A DNA stretch of 64,000 nucleotides from Labyrinthula sp. Ha. Its lineage: Eukaryota; Sar; Bigyra; Labyrinthulida; Labyrinthulaceae. This document shows positions 56,950 through 64,000 of this stretch, piece by piece. The notes beneath the pieces were generated by a model. The model was not told where the DNA came from, made no database searches, and saw only the letters and a list, made by a program, of their open reading frames with translations. A program made the translations under genes and the position numbers. The number at the start of each line of letters is the position of its first letter. The stretch's first letter is position 1. Location: NCBI GenBank assembly GCA_015227615.1, contig JAALGZ010000012.1:930001-994000 (forward strand), read 5' to 3'.

Positions 56950-58551
56950 CTAATCAACCTCTACTGTGCCTTCCTTACCACCTTTCTTTAGAACCTTCTT
57001 TCTTCCACTCGTAAAACGTTTCAGTAAGCTTTTTCTCTTTTTAGTTAAGCCATTAGTTTCCAGAAAATAGTTTTCAAAGAAAATGTTGTTTTGTCCAGTG
57101 AGGTTAATACTAGCGGTTAAGAAATTTTGATGAAGAAGTTGTTGAGAAAGATGAATGAGTTTAGTTTCGGTACAACGAAAGATATATTCCAAACAGAGTT
57201 CTTTTTCAATCTTATATGAGTAAATTATATTTACTGGTACGTTAACTTCTGTATCAGTTCTAGATAACTTCTTGGATGTGAGAAGCTCTAGTTGAGTAAG
57301 AACAAGGTCTTCGTGTGCTAATGCTGCATGGCTTAAATTGATACAGGTTATATAATTGAGCTGATTAATGTATTGTGGATTCATAAAATTGGAAAGATTC
57401 AGCAAGTATAAGATAGAGTCTTGGATTGGCTTTTCGAAATAGTAGAAAGTTAAAAACACGGAACTAGCAGCAACAAAAATGGAAAGCTTTAGTCCCACTA
57501 TGATTTGAATAAAAGAATCTAGAATGCTGGGTGAGGAAAATATAGCTTCAAACAAGTTTCTGCACATGAGAAACAGCGCAGCTACAGTTGAAAATATAAA
57601 TAAGCATCGTAGAAGCCATCGGCGCTGAAGCTCAAAATTATAGAAATTTGAAGCTTCTCGTGTGCAGTTTAGAGCAACATTTTCTAACTTTTTTAATCTT
57701 TCACTTTTCTGCTCTACAAGCTCTCTATGCTTGTCAACATGGTATTGAATTCTTTTTTCGTATTCCAAAGTGAAAAGAATGAAGCTAAAAGAGAGTATAA
57801 CAGATATTAAATTCTTTTTTAGAAGAATGGTTTCATAAACTATCAATTTCAATAGCAGAAATATTTGTAGATTGAGAAGGAATATGAGAAATTTTCTTTG
57901 CAATATAAATTGTGCACCTGTAAAACTTACTAAAAGGTGAAAGGAGGATGAAAGTGTTAACAAAGAGCTGAGTAGCGGAAAATTTATTTGTTTGATGAAT
58001 AGGTCACCACCAAATCCAGTGGTTATTTCGCAGGTTGAGTACAACTGGCAACGGTGTACTTTGTCTCCGAATCCAACTTGATAAGCAACATGACTTAAAC
58101 CCTTTTTCCAATGAGCATAAGTAAAATAGGAACAGTTTGAATTTATTAAACAGTTGTTTCTGCATTGCTCCATACTATGACTAAATTCAGAGTTTCCTAA
58201 CGAGATGTAATTCGATCCAAGAGACTTGGAACAATAATAGCCCGAAAGATTTGTTGAGAATATGTCCAAGTGTAGGGCGAAAGGTGAACCAATGGATATT
58301 ATATAGATATGAATAATAGGTAATACAACTAAACCAAATTTCCAAAATGGAGAAATTGAGAAGATCTGAGAGAATTCATTTTCTGTCCAGTTTGACTTTG
58401 AAGCTAAAAAGTGAAAAAGCACGGATTTTCGCATCAGATTGATATTTGTGGTAATGCACCGTCGGGAATCGCTAGAGTTCAATTCTGAGATGAGTGCGTT
58501 CAAAGCTGCATTACTATTATAAGCATTCACATATAAGTGATAACCATACAT
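56950..58551 (-). CDS. multi-pass membrane protein with PAN/apple-like cysteine cluster
   Basis: A 533-residue uninterrupted frame from an ATG. A first hydrophobic segment (about 70-96) precedes a cysteine-rich loop of about 75 residues with C107, C130, C134, C140, C168 and C174. The spacing and the NSNCSYFTY and HRCQLYSTC steps look like a PAN/apple domain, an extracellular or luminal protein- or sugar-binding module. Then come about five further membrane spans (roughly 191-212, 218-238, 244-262, 311-333, 343-371), with a charged helix (263-300) between the fourth and fifth. The C-terminal 160 residues are soluble-looking and end in a Lys/Arg-rich tail. Several NxS/T sites are present. I know no family with this layout; a receptor or channel-like role is possible but unproven. 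It lies 224 bp upstream of the phosphatase gene. Confidence 0.75.
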   Translation of the reverse strand: MYGYHLYVNAYNSNAALNALISELNSSDSRRCITTNINLMRKSVLFHFLASKSNWTENEFSQIFSISPFWKFGLVVLPIIHIYIISIGSPFALHLDIFSTNLSGYYCSKSLGSNYISLGNSEFSHSMEQCRNNCLINSNCSYFTYAHWKKGLSHVAYQVGFGDKVHRCQLYSTCEITTGFGGDLFIKQINFPLLSSLLTLSSSFHLLVSFTGAQFILQRKFLIFLLNLQIFLLLKLIVYETILLKKNLISVILSFSFILFTLEYEKRIQYHVDKHRELVEQKSERLKKLENVALNCTREASNFYNFELQRRWLLRCLFIFSTVAALFLMCRNLFEAIFSSPSILDSFIQIIVGLKLSIFVAASSVFLTFYYFEKPIQDSILYLLNLSNFMNPQYINQLNYITCINLSHAALAHEDLVLTQLELLTSKKLSRTDTEVNVPVNIIYSYKIEKELCLEYIFRCTETKLIHLSQQLLHQNFLTASINLTGQNNIFFENYFLETNGLTKKRKSLLKRFTSGRKKVLKKGGKEGTVEVD

Positions 58552-61500
58552 AATGGAAATGTATTAAATAACGCTTTTTTTAAAGAATAATTAACTTTCT
58601 CGCGGAAGGATTGAAACATATCTATCTCTGAACTAGAAATTTTCTGTGCAATGTTCCAATTGGTGAGACAACACGGAAGCAACATCGACCGCCAACTCGT
58701 ATAAGCTGCTATGTCTATCTCGATCAACCATGCAAAATATCACTTAGAAAATATTATACCAGAATATGAAGTAATAAACATTTTGATTACATAGTTGTTA
58801 GAACCGATGCTGATTGTGGCTGTGCTCCCGGTATAACTTGGTTAGCGTTAAACATGGTGAAATCAGAAAACCATTAAAAAAATACAATTAACCACTTAGA
58901 CTTCACCAAAGTATCTATTTCTAGTAATCAATTATTTGTTATTACAGATTTATTAACCCGAAACATATATATCAAGAAATTAGTTTTTAGGAACTAAGCT
59001 AACTTCCAAACGTGATAAGAAACACTTAGGACATATATACTCCCAAGTTAAGCGCCCAATCATGACATACCAAAACACTTTCTCCACTTGTGATAAGTTA
59101 GCTAGTACTCTCTTCCAAAATAAAAAATGGATGAAAGAAATTAGTATTCAGGTTTGCACTGTAATTTTGCGTAAAATGATACAGCACAGCTGTATTTTGA
59201 GAATCTTAATTAGAATGCTAATATCGAAGCAGACCTACCGAGTTGAAAAGTATCCAATATAGGAGTTTGTCTTATTAGTACTTTTACATTATAAAATTAA
59301 AATTAGAAGGCAAAACAAAACCTTTACAACAGGTAGAAATCATCTATTTTGAATGTTAACACGTAGTAGTGGACAATCAGATGAATTAAATGTGTTTGAT
59401 GAAAAACAAACATCATTGATGAGTTATAGGGCATTTGCCTCGCCAATTTAAAGCCACAAACATTGCTTTTTATAAAGAAATATTCTCAATAAGTACTGCT
59501 ATTAATAAGTGACTTCTATTGAAGGAATCGGGGAAGAATTTCTGATGAGCTCTCCTACATACTCTATGACTTTTCCGGTTGGACAAGAGTGTCTCCAACT
59601 TAAGTGAGCTTGGAAAGATAAAGTTGAAGCACCGTGTTAAATATTTAACCCACAGAGACCATGAAGTACTATTGTAATTGCACTTTCAAATTCAATGCTA
59701 GATAACCAAGAGAACACAATCAGATTCTTCAGATATTCAATATTTTTTTCATAAGATTCTGTTGTTTTTTTTTACTTTAGTATTTTGTACATAAAGGTTA
59801 CTGAAATAATTTGAAGCTAAAAAATCTATTTAGGATGGGGGAATAGTTTCAATAAGGGCCCATGATAAAAACCATATCAAACTGAAAAATAAAATTTTGC
59901 TAATTCTAGGCGTGGTCGATTCTACAAGGCCCATAAATACTCTCAATATTTTGCAGCAATAAATGATTTAGAGAGAAACATCTAGATCCTTAATTTTTCT
60001 CTTGTTCCAGTTTGAGTTCTGTAATTTTTGTATAAATTTTATGTTATTTGGAGAGAATTTTTGAGACAAATGGATTGCCTGTTTTAACTGTCACTCGAAG
60101 GGAGTGTTTCATTAGGGTAGATGTTGATAGATGCTACGCTAGCTTTATCCAATAGAGCTACCAAACTTAGTGCTTAAGCCTAATCATTTACAGATGATAA
60201 GCAGAAGTCAGGAATAATTGCATCATCAACTGGCAAGTGGAGCTAATATATGCCTTTACATTTTTCTAGAGAAACATAGCCAAAAACAGGACTTTAGCTC
60301 ATAAACATTATCAATATTTTGAACATTGAGCGTAGAAAACGAGTTTTTGGTTTAATTAAAGAATGTTTTCTAAAGCTTGAATATTCTAACTTAGATGTCT
60401 TCGGATGCACCATTTCTTGAGCTCATCAACTACTGTTAGTATCTATTCAGGATAGTAGGACCGAAACTCTTGGAATCTCCAGCCTAATTTACCAAGGACC
60501 TTAGTACCACTACTTTACTATGTTCAGCATAAACTGGCTTTGCTCTCAATATTATATGTGGTGATATGCTACACGATAATGAATATGTGCTTTACACTCA
60601 GTAGATACCAGGATAAGCTATGCCTTCTTTTTGTGACCCTTTCCTGAAATTACATATATTTCACTCTTAAGTAAACCCTGTGCTACAATTAAAAAAATGA
60701 AATAATTTTCCATCTTTTTCATAGTTATGCTTTTTCGTTTCTTATTTAATCCACAGAGAAAAACTTTGTAGGTTCTTATTTGCAGAGAAACTCAAATTGA
60801 GTGCGTCTTCGCTTAGATGACCTATGTTAGTCATTCTTCGTAGCACCAAGAACCAAGATCACAACAAAGTAAACAGGAATACTATATCATCTCACCCTTT
60901 AAATAATTCTTTAGTTTGTTGACTAGTTTCGAAGTTATATACACAAATTCTAAAGAGGAAAATATTTTAACAATGTATGTGCTCAAGATTTTGAATTGTG
61001 GTTCATGTGTTCCTACATAGAATAAGTTAGATACAGTGGTTGAATCATTTAGATAATACCGACGAAAATGAAAGTGGAGAAAATAAAAAAAAAATCTGTA
61101 AAGTTGCGACGAAATTTCTTGAATACTTAGGGAGAAGACTTTAAATTGCTTTATCACGGTGGGGGTTAAGATGTACTGAGTTGTCATTGAGGGTTGAGGT
61201 TACTAGATTATCTGCAATGACCTCAACAAACCGAAAGTTCTCTTTCAGACATATTTATATTCACTAACCTTCTAAGTAAATAAATTAAAGAGACTGCATA
61301 GTATTTTATACTTTCTCTAACTTTCATTCGATGTTCGAGCATGCTTAAGTTCTCAAAGATCGACTGCTACAAAATTCACAATAATGAAATCCAACTTAGA
61401 GATTGATGTGTACACATGTTTATGGTCAAGCTCTGTCATGAAATAATAGCATGGGAAGTATTTTTTTGCTTTCAATAGGTTATGCAATGGTCTGGAGCCA

Positions 61501-62734
61501 ACAAACCAATAATCTTAAAATTCTCTCTCCTGTATGTATGAAAACAGACGTCATGTGCTAAGTTAGTGGACGTGTATTTGTTGTTAGAGCATCTGTACCT
61601 TTAACATGTTGATATCTCAAACTAAAATTCATCCATAAATTGAAATTCTGCTTGAAACAAAGAAATTTACCAATGTTCTGTACTAAGTTGTCATTTTGTT
61701 TCTTGCTGCTATGAGGAAAGGTTGATTTGGTCCATTAAACTAAAAACGATGTTAAGATAAGTTCTTCCAGCAGTTTTTCATATATGGTTTCTATCATTTG
61801 ATTTCCCTCTATGTTTCTTGTGAAAATGGCCAAAATAAAGATAGCTCACCTCACATGTTGATTTACTATTCGTTAGCATTTTTGACGTCCTATTTCCTCA
61901 TTATTGGGCAAGAATTCAAGGGATTGGTAACTTTTTTAGTTGGAATTGCCTAAGCTTGCAGAGTTTAGGTGCAAGGGCCATGGAACAATATTAAATTTTG
62001 TCAATGTAAATGTAGATTAAATACGATATTTTCCTTTTCTTATCTTTCTAAAAGTAACTTTAGTATTTGGTCAGTTGAAGAACTAATTTTAAATGGTATG
62101 TGTGTTATATACAACAATCCTTTATATGAACTTTGTGATGCCAAACTCTTTACATCACTTAAGAACACTTTATCTGGACTTATTCACAGCAGCTTGATAC
62201 TAAATTATTTAACTTGTGTTAGTTTTTGCAATTTTAACTAAGGACCTTTTGATTGCTCCGTCATATATTCAGTTACGTTTTTGGTATTTTATCCAGAGCT
62301 TATTCTTCAAGCAGCTGCTTGAACCTCAAGGATAATTGTTGAGGACCTGAAAATCTTTTCTCATTAATTTTAACATCGTACTTAGAGGTCGGATTCGATT
62401 TATTGGTATTTTATCAATAAATATTATATACATATTTTTCCTAAATTTTGGTTCTGATAATTCACTAACCATTTTTATTGAAGTATGATAATCTACTGAG
62501 GGCTGCGTTTTTTTTAACTCCGGAGTCAGATACTCCTCGCGATGTCACTGGTCAGATCGATTTCCCAATTTTTTTTATCATCATACTTCGTCTGAATAAT
62601 CGAGGCGCAGAATCATGATTTCCCATAGGGAAAATTTCGAGAGGGCTGGGAACAAGGTCAAGTGTACTAGAAGATACCAAATAAATATTAATAGTTAAAT
62701 AACATTAAAATGAGAATTTTTTGACCCTAGCATA

Positions 62735-62759
62735 GCGGGGAGCCTTCCATACTCCCCGC
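62735..62759. repeat. perfect G+C hairpin GCGGGGAG/CTCCCCGC
   Basis: An 8-bp perfect stem with a 9-nt loop, within a short G+C-rich island (62730-62815) that also holds two copies of ACTCGGCCCTC. Such islands in AT-rich DNA are often transposon ends; no partner end was found. Confidence 0.5.
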
Positions 62760-63256
62760 GTCTTTAATAATGGCCCCCATGACTCGGCCCTCCCTCCCCA
62801 CTCGGCCCTCGATGAAGATGAAGATGGATTTAAATCTTTTTCCATAGCTTGAATACAGAAATTTGAAAATATGTGTAGAAGTTAATAAGTAAATATATGA
62901 AGTGACATAAATAGAACTTTAAGACAAATAATTTTGAAAACTGAAATTCGGAAGATTTAGATTTTTGTTAAAATTAAAATTTAAAAATTAAGTGGATTCG
63001 TCATCTAATCTAGGTGCAAGTTTTTTTATCCAAACTCGCTTTCTTTTTATTTGAATACAGATCCTTGAACCCAAACTTCTTCCCTTTTTCTTCAATAATC
63101 CTGAACCTTTAGTTTTTCCTTGAATAAATCCTTCATTTTCAACCCTCTGAGGAGCACTAAATCTTATTCAATATTTACCTTTTGGTTTTACTGACTCGCT
63201 TCTTGCACTCAGTTTTGTTCAATATTTTTATATCTTGTAAAATGTTTTAAATTTTT

Positions 63257-63290
63257 TTAAATCTTGTAAACACTTGTTAAATCTTGTAAA
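63257..63290. repeat. imperfect 20-bp tandem repeat (TTAAATCTTGTAAA)
   Basis: Two exact copies of the 14-bp string 20 bases apart, with related TATCTTGTAAAA just upstream. Confidence 0.6.
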
Positions 63291-63508
63291 TTCTTGTCTT
63301 TTCGGGCTACTAGCTTTGTCCTGTCTTATGTTTTATCATGCAACTGTCATGATTTGAAATTTTTTATCTTGATTTTGTTGGTTTGATTTTTTCAAAAAAA
63401 ATTTTTGGGCAATTAAAAATTCGAACAATGAGATTTAGGAGTATTTGACTCTGGATTCAAAAAAACATAAACCATCAACTGATGATCAGAATATAATCTT
63501 AACAATTT

Positions 63509-63591
63509 GATACGAATCAAATTCTAAGCTCTTTTATTAAAAAGTAGAGTCAAAACAATTATCAAGTTATTATTGACAAATTTTTTCAAAC
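63509..63591. repeat. dispersed repeat, copy 2
   Basis: Aligns with 46681-46762 in the same orientation. The sequence just before it (63400-63458) also resembles 42694-42749, sharing AGTATTTGA and CTGGA, so this end of the window may hold a longer decayed repeat. Confidence 0.5.
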
Positions 63592-63763
63592 TTAAGGCTT
63601 AATCAAACTTCAACAGCTCTTTACATTTCCATAGAACATAGTTTATGGTCTCAACCTAGAACAAACTTGGTCTACTGCGAGAGTTCTTAATCTGTATAGA
63701 ACACGCTATGCAGTCTACTCAAACGTTACCTTATTTCTCCAAGGTGCTAATTTTTCCCTACTT

Positions 63764-63847
63764 TTAGGCTGCCTGTATGATTTCGTACGGAGCTTCGCCA
63801 TCTAGATTTTTTGCCAGTTCTCGCACCTGCCCTTGCTCTTCGTTCAT
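63764..63847 (-). pseudogene. short coding-like fragment
   Basis: A 27-codon minus-strand ATG frame with strong codon structure. Its end (VRELAKNLDGEAPYEIIQAA) recalls the start of plant-type APS/PAPS reductases, but no following domain is seen downstream. It is too short to assign; relic, exon or chance. Confidence 0.15.
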
Positions 63848-64000
63848 TCATAACCCCGAATGGACCTTATATCAAAGCGTGTTTTCTTGTTCCATCATGA
63901 TTAGATGGTTACAAAGAATGACGCTTTACTTTACTTGCATCCAGAACTTCTATGCTTGTTTCACGGGATAAATACCAGCTCTTGGACGTAACATGAAGTT

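Larger units (their letters stand above)
58552..64000. other. gene-poor AT-rich stretch with repeats
   Basis: No gene I can support. A 66-codon ATG frame at 59062-59262 has ordinary composition but no motif. The last 1.6 kb is richer in structure: a G+C-rich hairpin (62735-62759), a direct repeat of ACTCGGCCCTC nearby, TCTTGTAAA-type tandem repeats (63257-63290) and the dispersed repeat at 63509-63591. Confidence 0.5.

Overview
The window looks like nuclear DNA of a unicellular eukaryote (a protist or alga; I cannot name the lineage). It is AT-rich, roughly one third G+C by eye. Genes are eukaryotic in type: a mitochondrial-type proline dehydrogenase, a phospholipid scramblase, a family 92 glycosyltransferase, a sulfotransferase fused to a hydroxylase, and a glycerophosphodiesterase. 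Most are single uninterrupted reading frames. The scramblase is split by three GT-AG introns of only 29-32 bp, so short introns are the rule here and other small spliced genes may be hidden. There are no operons, rRNAs, tRNAs or CRISPR arrays that I can see.

Layout: 1-9.8 kb is a gene-poor stretch with a decayed LTR-retrotransposon integrase-like segment near 8 kb. An island of four intact genes lies at 9.9-15.8 kb: proline dehydrogenase (+), a hydroxylase-sulfotransferase fusion (-), then, across a 210-bp divergent gap, a single-pass membrane protein (+) and an unrecognised 453-residue protein (+). From 15.8 to 36.5 kb the only convincing host gene is a Myb/SANT-like protein at 22.5 kb; this stretch also holds a 2.19-kb hAT DNA transposon with perfect 8-bp target duplications (31.8-34.0 kb) and a 126-bp MITE-like element (26.6 kb). 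At 36.5-38.2 kb lie a second, compact member of the Myb/SANT-like family and a glycerophosphodiester phosphodiesterase, both on the minus strand. The scramblase is at 44.5-45.5 kb, a decayed Penelope-like/non-LTR retroelement at about 46.4-48.4 kb, a family 92 glycosyltransferase at 52.1-53.2 kb, and a histidine-phosphatase plus a large multi-pass membrane protein with a PAN/apple-like cysteine cluster at 55.8-58.6 kb. The rest to 64 kb is gene-poor and repeat-bearing.

The genes do not form one pathway. Several concern membranes and the secretory system: the sulfotransferase, the glycosyltransferase, the scramblase, the glycerophosphodiesterase and two novel membrane proteins. The most unusual items are the Asp/Asn-hydroxylase-like plus sulfotransferase fusion, the pair of divergent Myb/SANT-like paralogues, the PAN-like multi-pass protein, and the approximately 30-bp introns. 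Gene-poor stretches also contain short runs of good codon structure ending in stops, which I read as relics of genes and transposons.
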